From the NCBI RefSeq assembly GCF_017592555.1, contig NZ_JAGFNS010000005.1, forward strand, positions 239,241 to 303,240: 64,000 nt of DNA, read 5' to 3'. This document shows, in pieces, positions 25,357 through 34,699 of the stretch. Origin of the DNA: Actinoplanes flavus. GTDB lineage: Bacteria; Actinomycetota; Actinomycetes; Mycobacteriales; Micromonosporaceae. A program made the position numbers and the translations under genes. The notes under the pieces were generated by a model that saw only the letters and a list, made by a program, of their open reading frames with translations, made no database searches and was not told the DNA's origin. Position 1 is the first letter of the stretch. Each line of letters starts with the position of its first letter.

Positions 25357-26331
25357 TCAGCGGTAGACCGCCGCCGGTGGGTCCGCCGCGCCGAGCCGGC
25401 TCCGCAGCCATTTGTCGTAGATGCGGGTCCACGTGGCGTCGGCCCGCATCTTCTCCAGCACGCCGTTGACGAACCGGACCATGTCCTCCTCGCCCTGCGG
25501 GATGCCGATCCCGGCCGGTTCGTCCGACACCGGCGCCCCGATCACCTCGGTCGTCGGATCCTGCGCGGCCAGCCCGGCCAGCAGGATGTCGATGGTCGAG
25601 ACCGCGTCCACCTGCCGCTGCTGGAGCAGCACCAGGCAGTCCAGGGTGCTGTCGGTGCTCACCGGGATGGGTTTGGACGGCTGCGCCGCGATGGTCCGGA
25701 TGCTGGTGCTGCCCCGGGTGGCGCACACCTTGCGGTTCGCCAGGTCGGCGAAGTCCTTGATGCCCTCGTTCCGACGGACCAGCAGCCGCTGCCGGGAGGC
25801 GATGTACTCGGTCGAGAACGCGACCTGCTGCCACCGCTCACAGGTCATCGTCATGGTCCGGATCACCATGTCGACCTGGTGGTTCTGCAACACCGGGATG
25901 CGGTCGGCCGTCGTGATCGCCCGGAACTGGACCTTGTTCGGATCCCCGAAGATCGCCCGGGCCATCTCCCGCGCCATGTCGATCTCGAAACCGACCAGCT
26001 CACCGCTCTCCGGGTCACGGAAACCGAACAGGTACGCGTTCTGGTCGATGCCGACCACGAGCCGCCCCTTCGCGGCGATCCGCGCCATCGGTGTGCCGGC
26101 CGGCATGGCGCCCGCCTTCGGCAGTGGGCCCTCCGGCCGGAAGCTGGCCCGGGGATCGCAGTTCGGCGCGGCCGCCGCGCTCGGCACCTCGGCCGGATCC
26201 GCCACGTTCACCGGGCGCGGCACGGTGGCGGTGGCGTCGGCGGCCACCGGCCGATCCGTCCCCCCGGCCGGGCCGCATCCGGCGGCCAGCGTGATGAGCA
26301 GCAGCGACGCGACGACCCTCGTAGTCTTCAC
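25357..26331 (-). CDS. glnH: GlnH-type amino-acid binding lipoprotein
   Basis: A 324-residue solute-binding protein. The lipobox is LITLAAGC (Cys at ~19). Residues 80-310 form the two-lobed family 3 fold with RLVVGIDQNAYLFGFRDPESGELVGFEIDMA-type strands and the second-lobe DYWLR-like end (YDKWLRSRLG). In actinobacteria the glnX-glnH pair senses Asp/Glu in the periplasm and signals through kinase PknG. The gene overlaps glnX by four bases, which supports this role over a transport role; no ABC permease or ATPase is nearby. No pknG follows: the next gene is nfeD. Confidence 0.85.
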   Translation of the reverse strand: MKTTRVVASLLLITLAAGCGPAGGTDRPVAADATATVPRPVNVADPAEVPSAAAAPNCDPRASFRPEGPLPKAGAMPAGTPMARIAAKGRLVVGIDQNAYLFGFRDPESGELVGFEIDMAREMARAIFGDPNKVQFRAITTADRIPVLQNHQVDMVIRTMTMTCERWQQVAFSTEYIASRQRLLVRRNEGIKDFADLANRKVCATRGSTSIRTIAAQPSKPIPVSTDSTLDCLVLLQQRQVDAVSTIDILLAGLAAQDPTTEVIGAPVSDEPAGIGIPQGEEDMVRFVNGVLEKMRADATWTRIYDKWLRSRLGAADPPAAVYR

Positions 26332-27695
26332 CGGTACTCCCCGATTCGCGGACGGAAACCCAGGACGACCGCGGCCACCAGGCCCACGGTCAGCAGGACC
26401 AGCCCGGCCGTCAGCCCGCGCAGCGCGGACGCCGCCGAGTCCGCCTGCCGGTCCACCCGCTCGTTCGCCACGTCGAGGGCGCCGGTCAGCGCCGCGTCCA
26501 GCCGGCCGAACACCGCCGAGAGAGCGTCGTCGCCGGTGGCCGTGGCCAGCTCGACGGCCCTGTCCCAGTCGCCGCCGTCGTCCAGCGTGCGCACCTCACC
26601 GTGCATCTCCCGCCAGCGCAGCGCCTCGTCGTGGGCCTCCCGGATCAGCTGCCGGTCACCCTCCGGGGCCTGCTCCAGCGCCTCCGCCAGCCAGCCGGAC
26701 GTCCCGTCCGCGCCGATCAGCTCCGTCATCTGCGCGGTGAAGCTCTTCTCGAACACGGCGCCGCTGCCCCGCGCCACCAGCGTCAGCGACTCGTTGGCGC
26801 GCGCCTGCAGACTCGCCCGGCCGGCGTTGGACAGCGTGGACACCAGATCGGTGCCCTCGCGCCGCCCGATGTCGAGGCGGTTCGCCGACACGGTCAGCGC
26901 GGCCGCCGACCAGAGCAGCGCCAGCACCAGCACCAGGCTCGCGGCGACCAGACCCGGATTGAACACCCGCCGGCTGCGACGGGCCACCAGCAACTGCGCG
27001 GCCACCAGCGCGCCGGCCGTGACCAGCACGAGCAGGGCCACCAGCCACGGGAACCCGGACGCGTCCTCCTGCTCGGCCGCCACCCGCCGCTGCGTGTTGT
27101 CGAACACCACGGCCGCGGCCGGCAGCATGGTCTGCTGCATCAGCGCCGACGCCTCCCGCAGGTAGGCCCCACCCAACGGCACCCCCGACCGCTGGTACGA
27201 CCGGGCCGTCTCCACCAGCCCGGTGTAGACCGGCAGCTGATCGGCGACCACCCGCAGCCGGGCCGCGTCGGCGTCGTCGGCGCCGCGCAGCGCCACGGTC
27301 AGTGCGGCGGTCGCCTTGGCGATGTCGTCCAGATAGCGCTGCCGCAGGTGGGCCGGCTCGGCGCCGCGGGCCAGGAAGGCGGTGGCGGCCGTCGCGTCGG
27401 CATCCGCGAGCGCCCGGTAGAGGGTCTGCGCGTCCACGCTCACCGGGCCGCCGACCGTGGCCACGTCCTGGATCAGAGCGGATCTCTCCCGTACGGCGGC
27501 GACCGCGGCCGTGCCGGCGAGCAGTCCCAGCGCCACCAGACCGATCGCGACCAGCCAGTAGAGCCTCGGGGTGTTCATCCGGTCACGGGCCCGGGTCAGG
27601 AGACCGGCTTTCGGGGCCGGGCTGACCGCGGTGCTTCGCGGTGGTTTCCCGGCGGTTCTGACCTCGGCAGGCGCGAGTTGGGTCGGCACGCTCAC
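26328..27695 (-). CDS. glnX: GlnX-like four-helix membrane sensor protein
   Basis: A 455-residue membrane protein with four predicted transmembrane helices: about 48-70 (WLVAIGLVALGLLAGTAAVAA), 212-230, 246-265 and 430-448. Two long helical extracytoplasmic regions lie between them, as in mycobacterial GlnX, where they contact GlnH. A Pro/Lys-rich cytosolic N-terminus of about 45 residues precedes the first helix. The last codons overlap glnH (ATGA). Assignment rests on topology, length (mycobacterial GlnX is about 440) and the glnH partner. The missing pknG is unusual and leaves the output of this sensor unknown. Confidence 0.8.
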   Translation of the reverse strand: MSVPTQLAPAEVRTAGKPPRSTAVSPAPKAGLLTRARDRMNTPRLYWLVAIGLVALGLLAGTAAVAAVRERSALIQDVATVGGPVSVDAQTLYRALADADATAATAFLARGAEPAHLRQRYLDDIAKATAALTVALRGADDADAARLRVVADQLPVYTGLVETARSYQRSGVPLGGAYLREASALMQQTMLPAAAVVFDNTQRRVAAEQEDASGFPWLVALLVLVTAGALVAAQLLVARRSRRVFNPGLVAASLVLVLALLWSAAALTVSANRLDIGRREGTDLVSTLSNAGRASLQARANESLTLVARGSGAVFEKSFTAQMTELIGADGTSGWLAEALEQAPEGDRQLIREAHDEALRWREMHGEVRTLDDGGDWDRAVELATATGDDALSAVFGRLDAALTGALDVANERVDRQADSAASALRGLTAGLVLLTVGLVAAVVLGFRPRIGEYR

Positions 27696-27794
27696 CCCTT
27701 CGATTCACGCTCGCGATCCACACGGGAATCGCTGGACGGCGACACCGTCAAGGTACGTGCCGCCGTCCAGGCTTCCTGCCGCGCTTCTCGCCGT

Positions 27795-27878
27795 GCTTCC
27801 CATTCGGCGCTTCTCGTTCGGAGCTTCTCGTTCGGGGCTTCTCGTTCGGCGCTTCTCGTTCGGCGCTCTTCATTCGGC
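27795..27878. repeat. 14-bp tandem repeat, six copies, at the 3' end of kstD2
   Basis: Units GCTTCTCGTTCGGC and variants begin at 27795, 27809, 27823, 27837, 27851 and 27865. The last unit includes the kstD2 stop codon (27870-27872). The array fills most of the space between kstD2 and glnX. Confidence 0.88.
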
Positions 27879-29447
27879 AAGATCGAGAGCGGCCAGGTAG
27901 CCGAACGTCATCGCCGGGCCCAGCGTGGCGCCCGCGCCGGCGTACCCGCGGCCCATCACCGAGGCGGACGTGTTGCCGGCCGCGTACAGGCCCGGAACCG
28001 GGGCGCCGTCCGGGCGCAGGACCCGGGCCCGCTCGTCGGTGCGCAGCCCACCCTTCGTTCCCAGATCGCCGGGGACCAGGGCGAACGCGTGGAACGGCGG
28101 TTTCGACAGCGGGCCCAGGCACGGATTCGGGCGCTGCCGCGGGTCACCGTAGTAGCGGTCGTACGCCGAATCGCCCCGCCCGAAGTCGTCGTCCCGGCCG
28201 CTCGCGGCGAAGCCGTTGAACCGGTCGACCGTACGGCGCAGCTCCTCCGGCGGCACCCCGATGCTCGCCGCCAGACCCGCCACGGTGTCCGCCCGGTGCG
28301 CCACACCCGCGTCGAACCAGCGGCGCGGCAGCGGGGTGCGCGGCGCCCGGCCGGCGAACAGGTACCGGTCCCGGTAGGTGCGGTCGGTGATCAACCAGGA
28401 CGGCAGGTGCGGTGTCCCGGTGCGGCGGCCCAGCATGACGTGCACGACGTCGACGTACGGGGCGGACTCGTTCACGAACCGGCGACCGGAGCCGTCCACC
28501 ATGAGGCTGCCCGGCAGGTTCCGTTCGGCCAGGCAGAAGTAGGGGCCACCGGTGAGCGGCAGCGACGGCCCCCACCACGCCTCGTCCATCAGATCCAGAG
28601 CGGCGCCCAGCTCACGGCCCATCCGGATGCCGTCGCCGGTGTTGCCGGGCGCGCCGACCGTCCACTCGGTGCCCAGGTCCTGATGCTCGCGGCGCATCCC
28701 CTCGTTGCGCTCGAAACCGCCGCTGGCCAGGATCACGCCACGGCGAGCCCGCCACGTCCGCCCGCCGGACCGCACGGCCGCGACCCGGCCCTCGCCGACG
28801 TCCAAGCCGGTCATCGGGGTGTCCAGGAGCACCGGCACCCCGGCCCGGCGCAGCCCGGCCCGCAGCCCGGCGGCCAGCGCCTGGCCCATGGTGAGCCGGT
28901 GGCCCCGGAACCGGCTCGCCGCCAGCCGGACCGCGGTCAGCGCCGACCGCGGATGGCGCATCCCCAGCGACAGCCAGCGGTAGTCGACCGCGGTCACCGC
29001 CATCCCGTTCGGCGCGGCCCGGTACGGCGGGGCCAGCGTCTCCCGATCCACACCGATCCGGCGTACGTCCAGTGGCCGCGGCTCGACGGTCCGCCCCTCG
29101 GCCAGTCCGCCGGGCGCCTCCGGGTGGTAGTCCGGATAGCCCGGCACCCGCGCGAACTCCAGCGGCGTGTGCCTCTCGACGAACGCCAGGACCTCCGGGC
29201 CGTACGCCAGCAGCGCGTCCCGCCGGGCCGGCGCCACCTCATCGCCTGCAACGTGTTTCAGGTAGGTGGACGCTTCCGGGCCGGGCAGCCACAGGCCGCC
29301 GCCAGAACGGGCGGTCGAGCCGCCGTACACCTTCTCCCGCTCGATCACCACTGCACTGAGCCCGTGATGGGCCGCAGCGAGGGCGGCGGTCATCCCAGCC
29401 GCGCCGCTGCCGATGACGACGACGTCGTACGCATCCTCGGTCTTCAC
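27870..29447 (-). CDS. 3-ketosteroid delta1-dehydrogenase homologue (KstD, copy 2)
   Basis: A 525-residue FAD enzyme. VVIGSGAAGMTAALAAA is the FAD loop, followed by GGSTARSGGGLWLPG. NTGDGIRMGRELGAALDLMDEAWWGP and RGYAGAGATLGPAMTFGYLAALD are strongly conserved. Compared with copy 1 it lacks about 13 residues after GGGLWLP, where the family normally has an N-N-E-V-L segment. The tyrosine box is YPDYHPE instead of YxDYYPE. Activity on a different steroid, or reduced activity, is possible. The GTG start at 29447 directly abuts the KstR site, so the mRNA is probably leaderless. It diverges from the Kst4D-like operon. Confidence 0.88.
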   Translation of the reverse strand: MKTEDAYDVVVIGSGAAGMTAALAAAHHGLSAVVIEREKVYGGSTARSGGGLWLPGPEASTYLKHVAGDEVAPARRDALLAYGPEVLAFVERHTPLEFARVPGYPDYHPEAPGGLAEGRTVEPRPLDVRRIGVDRETLAPPYRAAPNGMAVTAVDYRWLSLGMRHPRSALTAVRLAASRFRGHRLTMGQALAAGLRAGLRRAGVPVLLDTPMTGLDVGEGRVAAVRSGGRTWRARRGVILASGGFERNEGMRREHQDLGTEWTVGAPGNTGDGIRMGRELGAALDLMDEAWWGPSLPLTGGPYFCLAERNLPGSLMVDGSGRRFVNESAPYVDVVHVMLGRRTGTPHLPSWLITDRTYRDRYLFAGRAPRTPLPRRWFDAGVAHRADTVAGLAASIGVPPEELRRTVDRFNGFAASGRDDDFGRGDSAYDRYYGDPRQRPNPCLGPLSKPPFHAFALVPGDLGTKGGLRTDERARVLRPDGAPVPGLYAAGNTSASVMGRGYAGAGATLGPAMTFGYLAALDLAE

Positions 29448-29461
29448 TAGAACAGGTTATA
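29448..29461. promoter_or_regulatory. KstR operator 3 (kstD2/Kst4D-like operon)
   Basis: TAGAACAGGTTATA matches the KstR consensus exactly. It touches the first base of the kstD2 start codon and lies 29 bp before the GTG at 29491, so one site can control both directions. Confidence 0.88.
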
Positions 29462-29490
29462 GTTATCCGGCTGGATCCGGGGAGGTGCAC

Positions 29491-31818
29491 GTGGACGAAT
29501 CGGCCACGGTCGTGGTGGTGGGCTTCGGCGCGGCCGGGGTGTGCGCCGCCATCGAGGCCGCCGAGGCCGGCGCCGACGTGCTGGTCATCGACCGGTTCAC
29601 CGGCGGCGGCGCCACCGCGATCTCCGGCGGCGTCGTCTACGCGGGCGGCGGGACCCGCCAGCAGCGTGCCGCGGGCGTCACCGACACCCCATCGGCGATG
29701 TACGCCTACCTGCGCCACGAGGTCGGCGACGCGGTGTCACCGGCCACGCTGCACCGGTTCTGCGACGAGTCCGCCGACATGCTCGCCTGGCTGGAGGACC
29801 ACGGGGTGCCGTTCGACGCGCGGTTGTGCCCGTACAAGACGTCCTACCCGACGAACCGCCACTACCTGTACCAGTCCGGCAGCGAACACGCCCACCCCGA
29901 CCCGGCGCCGCGCGGCCACCGCGTCCACGCCCCGGGCACATCGGGCGGCACCCTCCACACCCGACTGGTGGCGGCGGCACGCACCCTCGGCGTCCGCTTC
30001 CTCCCCCAAACCCAGGCCCTCTCCCTGATCCTCACACCCTCACCCGCCGCGGCCTCACCCGCCGCGGCCTCACCCGCCGCGCCCCCACCCGCTTCGTCCT
30101 TGCCCGCCGCGCCCCCAACCGGTTCGCCCCTGCCCGGCTCGTCTGCGTCCGGTCCGCCTCCGCTCGGGTCGCCGTCGATCGAGCCGTCCGGGGGCGAGCC
30201 GTCCCCGACGGCCGAACCCTCACCGGGCCGGCAGGCCGCGACCTCGGCCGCCGGGGCGGATCATGCGGAAAGGCGGGTCGTCGGCGTGGAATGCCGGACC
30301 TTGCGGGACGCCCCCGCCTGGGCACGGCTCGCGCACCGGCGACTGCACCGCTGGTCGGTGAAACCGGGGCTCTACCTGCCGGGATTCGGCCGCGCGATGC
30401 ACCGGCTGGCCGCCCGGATCGAGAACCGCCACGGCCGAACGCTGCGCATCCAGGCGGGCGCGGTGGTGCTGGCGGCGGGCGGATTCGTCTTCAACCGGGA
30501 GATGATGCGCGAACACGCCCCCGGCTACCGCGGGTTGCGTCTGGGCACGCCCGGCGACGACGGTTCCGGCATCCGGCTCGGGACGGCGGCCGGGGCGGGG
30601 GTCCGGCACCTCGGCCGGGTCACCCTATGGCGTTTCCTGACACCGCCTTCGGCGCTGCTCGGCGGTGTGCTGATCGACCGGGACGGTCACCGTTTCTGCG
30701 ACGAGTCCCGGTACGGAGCCGCGCTCGGCGACGCCATCCTGCACCGCCCCGGCGGCCGGGCCTGGCTGCTCATCGACGCGACCGTGCTCGCCGAGGCGCG
30801 CCGCCAGTCGCGTTCACAGACCCTGTGGTTCCAGCGCCTCCCCACGTGGTGGCTGCTGACCGTCAAGCGCCTCCGCGCCCCCACCCTCGACCGGCTGGCT
30901 GGCCGCGCCGGCATCGACCCGTCCACCCTGGCGACGACCGTCACCGCCAACAACACAACCGCTGCGGCGACCGGCTCTGAGGCCGATGCGCCGATTCGCG
31001 AGACGCTCGACGACGACTCCGCAGTGAGCGGCGCGGTCGGGTATGACCAGGTCGGGAAGCCGCTGGCCCTGGTGCGGCCGCTGATCCGGCCGCCGTTCTC
31101 GCTGCTGGACGTATCGCTCCGGGCATCCCCCGCGCCGATGCTGACGCTCGGCGGCCTCACCGTCGACGAGGAGACCGGCGGGGTGCTGTGCCCGGACTCA
31201 ACCGAGATCCCCGGACTCTTCGCCGCCGGGCGCACCGCGGTCGGTATCTGCTCCGGCTCCTACGTCAGCGGCCTGTCGCTGGCCGACTGTGTCTTCTCCG
31301 GCCGCCGAGCCGGTCGCGCCGCCGCCATGTCGCCCCGTCCGGAACCCGCGCCGAAACCCGTGCCAGAACCGAATCCGGAAACGACCGTCCAGCACACCAC
31401 CGCCGACTCGAGTGACCCCACCCGGCTGGCTCTGAGCGCTGTCTCAGTCGGGTTCAGACAGCCCCTGAAGCCAGCTGGTCTCGTTCGGTCGGCTCTGAGT
31501 GCTGTTTCAACCGGGTTGAGGCAGCGACTGAGGCCAGCCACTCCGTTTCGACTGGCTCTGAGCGCCTTCTTGGGCGGGTTGAGGCTGCTCCTGGGGTCAG
31601 CTACTCCGTTTCGGCTGGCTCTGAGCGCCTTCTTGGGCTGGTTGAGGCAGCTCCTGAAGCCAGCTGGGTTGGTGCGGTTGGGGTCGGGCGGGTGGGCATG
31701 GCGGGGCTCTAAAGCTTCGTCACGCGGTGTGCGGCGCGGGGCGAGGCTGTTGCGGGATGGGGGCGGTCGAGCTGGGTGGGGTGACGGAACGGGGCAGTGG
31801 GGGAGGACAGAGGGATGA
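29491..31818 (+). CDS. Kst4D-like FAD steroid dehydrogenase with repeat-expanded regions
   Basis: A 775-residue flavoprotein of the fumarate reductase/KstD superfamily. VVVVGFGAAGVCAAIEAAEAG binds FAD, GGGATAISGGVVYAGGG is the following loop, and GLFAAGRTAVGICSGSYVSGLSLADCVFSGRRAG is the C-terminal FAD segment, ending near residue 610. This pattern fits delta4-(5alpha)-ketosteroid dehydrogenases. Two additions are odd: a Pro/Ser/Ala-rich insertion of about 75 residues (about 180-255) and a tail with four 21-residue repeats (645-728). GTG 29491 follows GGGGAGG. The stop overlaps the hsaE ATG (ATGA), so translation probably does run through the tail. Usual family length is about 490-570. Confidence 0.78.
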   Translation: MDESATVVVVGFGAAGVCAAIEAAEAGADVLVIDRFTGGGATAISGGVVYAGGGTRQQRAAGVTDTPSAMYAYLRHEVGDAVSPATLHRFCDESADMLAWLEDHGVPFDARLCPYKTSYPTNRHYLYQSGSEHAHPDPAPRGHRVHAPGTSGGTLHTRLVAAARTLGVRFLPQTQALSLILTPSPAAASPAAASPAAPPPASSLPAAPPTGSPLPGSSASGPPPLGSPSIEPSGGEPSPTAEPSPGRQAATSAAGADHAERRVVGVECRTLRDAPAWARLAHRRLHRWSVKPGLYLPGFGRAMHRLAARIENRHGRTLRIQAGAVVLAAGGFVFNREMMREHAPGYRGLRLGTPGDDGSGIRLGTAAGAGVRHLGRVTLWRFLTPPSALLGGVLIDRDGHRFCDESRYGAALGDAILHRPGGRAWLLIDATVLAEARRQSRSQTLWFQRLPTWWLLTVKRLRAPTLDRLAGRAGIDPSTLATTVTANNTTAAATGSEADAPIRETLDDDSAVSGAVGYDQVGKPLALVRPLIRPPFSLLDVSLRASPAPMLTLGGLTVDEETGGVLCPDSTEIPGLFAAGRTAVGICSGSYVSGLSLADCVFSGRRAGRAAAMSPRPEPAPKPVPEPNPETTVQHTTADSSDPTRLALSAVSVGFRQPLKPAGLVRSALSAVSTGLRQRLRPATPFRLALSAFLGGLRLLLGSATPFRLALSAFLGWLRQLLKPAGLVRLGSGGWAWRGSKASSRGVRRGARLLRDGGGRAGWGDGTGQWGRTEG
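31423..31674 (+). repeat. 63-bp in-frame tandem repeat, four copies
   Basis: Units 31423-31485, 31486-31548, 31549-31611 and 31612-31674 each encode a 21-residue amphipathic segment starting R-x-ALSA. Each unit is an imperfect palindrome: GGCTGGCTCTGAG at one end and a complement of it (CTGAAGCCAGCTGG) at the other. That links them to the intergenic hairpins at 1393, 4259 and 7370 and to the copies at 34.5 kb. Confidence 0.88.
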
Positions 31819-32642
31819 GCGTGCTCGCCGTCAGTGAGTTGCGGGGGATCGCGGACCGGCTTCGGGACGCCGAACGGGACCGGGCGCCGGTTCCTCCGCT
31901 CACGCTGGAGCGGCCGTGGTTGAGTGCGGCGGACGCCTACGAGATTCAGCTGCACAACATCCGGCGCCGGACGGCCGCGGTCGTGGGCCACAAGGTGGGG
32001 CTCTCGTCCAAGGCGATGCAGGAGATGATGGGCGTCGACGAACCGGACTACGGGCACCTGCTCGCGGACATGCGGTTGTCCGAGGACGAGCCGGCCGACG
32101 CGGGGCGGTACTGCTATCCGCGGGTCGAGATCGAGGTGGCGTTCCTGCTCGGGGACGATCTGCCGGGCGAGGACTGCACCGAGGCGGACGTGCTCGCGGC
32201 GACCGAGGCGTTCGCCCCGTCGATCGAGCTGATCGACAGCCGGATCGTGGACTGGCGGATCAGGCTCGCGGACACGATCGCCGACAACGCGTCGTCGGCG
32301 GGATTCGTGGTGGGCGCGTCACGCGTACCCCCGAATGATCTTGATCCTCGCGGCATCGCCGCGGTGTTGCGCCGGGGAGCGGAAGTGGTGGCGGCGGGCC
32401 GGTCCGACGCCGTGCTCGGCAATCCGGTGACCGCGGTCGCCTGGCTGGCGCGGACGGTGGCGAGATTCGGTGTACGGCTGCGGGCCGGCCATCTGATTCT
32501 GCCGGGCGCGTGTGCGCGGGCCGTCGATGTGCGGCCGGGCGACGAGTTCCGGGCCGAGTTCAGCGGGCTCGGCGAGGTGCGGCTGGCATTCGCCGGCGTC
32601 CGGGCCGGCAGCGGGAACGCCGAGAGGGAGGACTTGTCGTGA
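31815..32642 (+). CDS. hsaE: 2-hydroxypentadienoate hydratase HsaE
   Basis: A 275-residue hydratase of the MhpD/TesE family. It adds water to 2-hydroxyhexa-2,4-dienoate, the small product released from rings A/B. Motifs are [36 protein letters not shown] (metal-binding Glu residues) and [12 protein letters not shown] metal-dependent cytosolic role is known for the family. ATG 31815 overlaps the preceding stop and has GGGGGAGGACAGAGGG upstream. The stop overlaps the hsaG GTG (GTGA). The order kst4D-hsaE-hsaG-hsaF parallels kstD-hsaE-hsaG-hsaF in M. tuberculosis. Confidence 0.94.
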   Translation: MSVLAVSELRGIADRLRDAERDRAPVPPLTLERPWLSAADAYEIQLHNIRRRTAAVVGHKVGLSSKAMQEMMGVDEPDYGHLLADMRLSEDEPADAGRYCYPRVEIEVAFLLGDDLPGEDCTEADVLAATEAFAPSIELIDSRIVDWRIRLADTIADNASSAGFVVGASRVPPNDLDPRGIAAVLRRGAEVVAAGRSDAVLGNPVTAVAWLARTVARFGVRLRAGHLILPGACARAVDVRPGDEFRAEFSGLGEVRLAFAGVRAGSGNAEREDLS

Positions 32643-33517
32643 CGGTGACCGCGGCGATCGTGGGGTCGGGGAACATCGGCACCGATCTGCTGTACAAGCT
32701 GCTCCGATCGCCGGTGATCGAGCCACGATGGATGGCCGGGATCGACCCGGAGAGCCCGGGGTTGCGGCTGGCCGCCTCGCACGGGCTGGTCACCGGGACC
32801 GGCGGCGCGGACTGGCTGCTGAGTCAGGAGCCACGGCCGGATCTGGTGTTCGAAGCCACCTCGGCGGCCGTGCACCGGGCCAACGCTCCCCGCTATGCGG
32901 TGGCGGGAATCCGGGCGATCGACCTGACTCCGGCCGCCGTGGGACCGGCGGTGGTGCCGGAGGTCAATCTCGGGGAGCACCGGGACGCGGCGAACGTCAA
33001 CCTGATCACCTGTGGCGGGCAGGCGACGATCCCCATCGTGCACGCCGTGTCGCGGGTGACGCCGGTCAGCTACGCGGAGATCGTGGCGAGCGTGGCGTCC
33101 CGTTCGGCCGGGCCGGGGACCAGGGCGAACATCGACGAGTTCACCCGGACGACGAGCCGGGGGCTGGAGACCATCGGGGGAGCGGCGCGCGGTAAGGCGG
33201 TCATCGTGCTGAATCCGGCCGAGCCACCGTTGATCATGCGGGACACCGTCTTCTGCGCGGTGTCCCCGGACGCGGATCAGGCGGCCGTCACCAAGTCCAT
33301 CGTCGACCGGGTGTCCGAGATCTCGGCATACGTGCCGGGGTACCGGTTGCTCGACGAACCCCAGTACGACCCCGTGGGTGATCAACTCCGGGTCGGGGTC
33401 TTCGTCGAGATCGAAGGCGCCGGCGACTATCTACCGAAATATGCGGGGAACTTGGACATCATGACGGCGGCGGCGACCAGGGTGGGTGAGGAACTTGCTG
33501 GATCTCCGGATCACTGA
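32639..33517 (+). CDS. hsaG: Acylating propionaldehyde/acetaldehyde dehydrogenase HsaG
   Basis: A 292-residue CoA-acylating aldehyde dehydrogenase. [18 protein letters not shown] binds NAD. The catalytic Cys is in [17 protein letters not shown]. It converts the aldehyde produced by HsaF to acyl-CoA, and the two form a channelling complex in this family. The C-terminal segment ([23 protein letters not shown]) is the partner-interface region. GTG at 32639 overlaps the hsaE stop. The 3' end overlaps hsaF by 32 bp if the GTG at 33486 is used there. Confidence 0.95.
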   Translation: MTVTAAIVGSGNIGTDLLYKLLRSPVIEPRWMAGIDPESPGLRLAASHGLVTGTGGADWLLSQEPRPDLVFEATSAAVHRANAPRYAVAGIRAIDLTPAAVGPAVVPEVNLGEHRDAANVNLITCGGQATIPIVHAVSRVTPVSYAEIVASVASRSAGPGTRANIDEFTRTTSRGLETIGGAARGKAVIVLNPAEPPLIMRDTVFCAVSPDADQAAVTKSIVDRVSEISAYVPGYRLLDEPQYDPVGDQLRVGVFVEIEGAGDYLPKYAGNLDIMTAAATRVGEELAGSPDH

Positions 33518-34499
33518 CTCGTCGTTGCGGGACGGGTCACACGCGAAACGGCACCAATTCACGGTGGACGAGGTCACCGCGATCGTCCGCGCCCTGGACG
33601 ACGCCGGAGTGCCGGTGATCGAGGTGACCCACGGTGACGGGCTCGGCGGGTCGACGTTCACCTACGGGTTCAGCCGCACCCCGGAACAGGAGCTGATCGC
33701 CGCCGCCGTCGCCACGGCCACCCGCGCGCGCATCGCCTTCCTCATGCTGCCCGGTGTCGGCGTCCTCGACGACATCCGCGCGGCGGCGGGAAACGGCGCG
33801 AGCGTCTGCCGGATCGCCACCCACTGCACCGAGGCCGACATCGCGGTCCAGCATTTCGGCATCGCCCGCGACCTGGGGCTGGAGACGGTCGGTTTCCTGA
33901 TGATGGCCCACTCCCGGCCGCCGGAGGCGCTCGCCGAGCAGGCCCGGATCATGGCGGACGCCGGATGCCAGTGCGTCTACGTGGTCGACTCGGCCGGCGC
34001 GCTGGTCCTGGACCAGGTCGGCGACCGGGTGGCGGCACTGGTCGCCGAACTGGGTGACGACGCGCAGGTGGGTTTCCACGGCCACGAGAATCTGGGACTC
34101 GGCGTCGCCAACTCGATCATCGCCTACCGGGCCGGCGCGAAACAGATCGACGGCAGCACCCGCCGGTTCGGTGCGGGCGCCGGGAACACGCCGGTGGAGG
34201 CGTTCGTCGGGGTCTGCGACAAGCTGGGCATCCGTACCGGTGTGGACTTCTTCAAGATCGTGGACGCGGCCGAGGACGTGGTCCGCCCGGCCATGCCCGG
34301 CGAGTGCAAACTCGACCGGATGGCCCTGATCATGGGGTACGCCGGGGTCTACTCCAGCTTCCTCACGCACGCCTACACGCTGGCCGAGCGCTACGGCGTC
34401 TCCGGCGCCGAGATCCTGGTCCGGGCCGGCGAGCGCCGCCTCGTCGGCGGTCAGGAGGACCAGCTGATCACGATCGCGCGCGAACTGGCCGCCCGCTGA
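33486..34499 (+). CDS. hsaF: 4-hydroxy-2-oxo acid aldolase HsaF
   Basis: A 337-residue class II aldolase of the DmpG/TesG family that cleaves 4-hydroxy-2-oxohexanoate to pyruvate and propanal. The metal- and substrate-binding motif is [28 protein letters not shown] carries the two metal-binding His residues; [10 protein letters not shown] is also conserved. The C-terminal domain that contacts HsaG is present ([15 protein letters not shown] onward). GTG 33486 is the longest start. TTG 33495, with GGTGAGG upstream, is an alternative. It is the last gene of the KstR operator 3 operon. Confidence 0.95.
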   Translation: MRNLLDLRITDSSLRDGSHAKRHQFTVDEVTAIVRALDDAGVPVIEVTHGDGLGGSTFTYGFSRTPEQELIAAAVATATRARIAFLMLPGVGVLDDIRAAAGNGASVCRIATHCTEADIAVQHFGIARDLGLETVGFLMMAHSRPPEALAEQARIMADAGCQCVYVVDSAGALVLDQVGDRVAALVAELGDDAQVGFHGHENLGLGVANSIIAYRAGAKQIDGSTRRFGAGAGNTPVEAFVGVCDKLGIRTGVDFFKIVDAAEDVVRPAMPGECKLDRMALIMGYAGVYSSFLTHAYTLAERYGVSGAEILVRAGERRLVGGQEDQLITIARELAAR

Positions 34500-34516
34500 A
34501 CCGATCTCCCGGCCGG

Positions 34517-34635
34517 CGCTCAGTGTTGCTCGCCGGGTTGAGCAAGTCCTGGCGGTCAGCTGGGTGTTCCTGGCTGGTTCTGGGGGAGGGCGGGTTGTTT
34601 CGCCAGGCTTGAGCCAGCCCAGGCGGTCAGCTGGA
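34517..34635. repeat. Two degenerate copies of the palindromic repeat family
   Basis: Segments ending AGTCCTGGCGGTCAGCTGG (about 34545-34563) and AGCCCAGGCGGTCAGCTGG (about 34616-34634) are diverged relatives of the 63-bp units at 31.4 kb. They lie between the convergent hsaF and kshB genes. The 34500-34699 spacer holds nothing else I can identify. Confidence 0.6.
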
Positions 34636-34699
34636 TCGAATGGGCTGTTGAGGCCGATCATCCACTACGCCCGGCGGCGCGAGATCCCTCGTACCGGAT

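Noticed and set aside
23232..27695. Inclusion of flotillin and glnX-glnH in the steroid regulon
   Set aside because: No KstR or KstR2 motif was found upstream of either operon; their position inside the locus is the only link.
26601..29450. 949-codon plus-strand frame across glnX and kstD2
   Set aside because: It runs antisense to two well-supported genes and has low-complexity Arg/Gly/Pro-rich content typical of antisense frames in 70% GC DNA.
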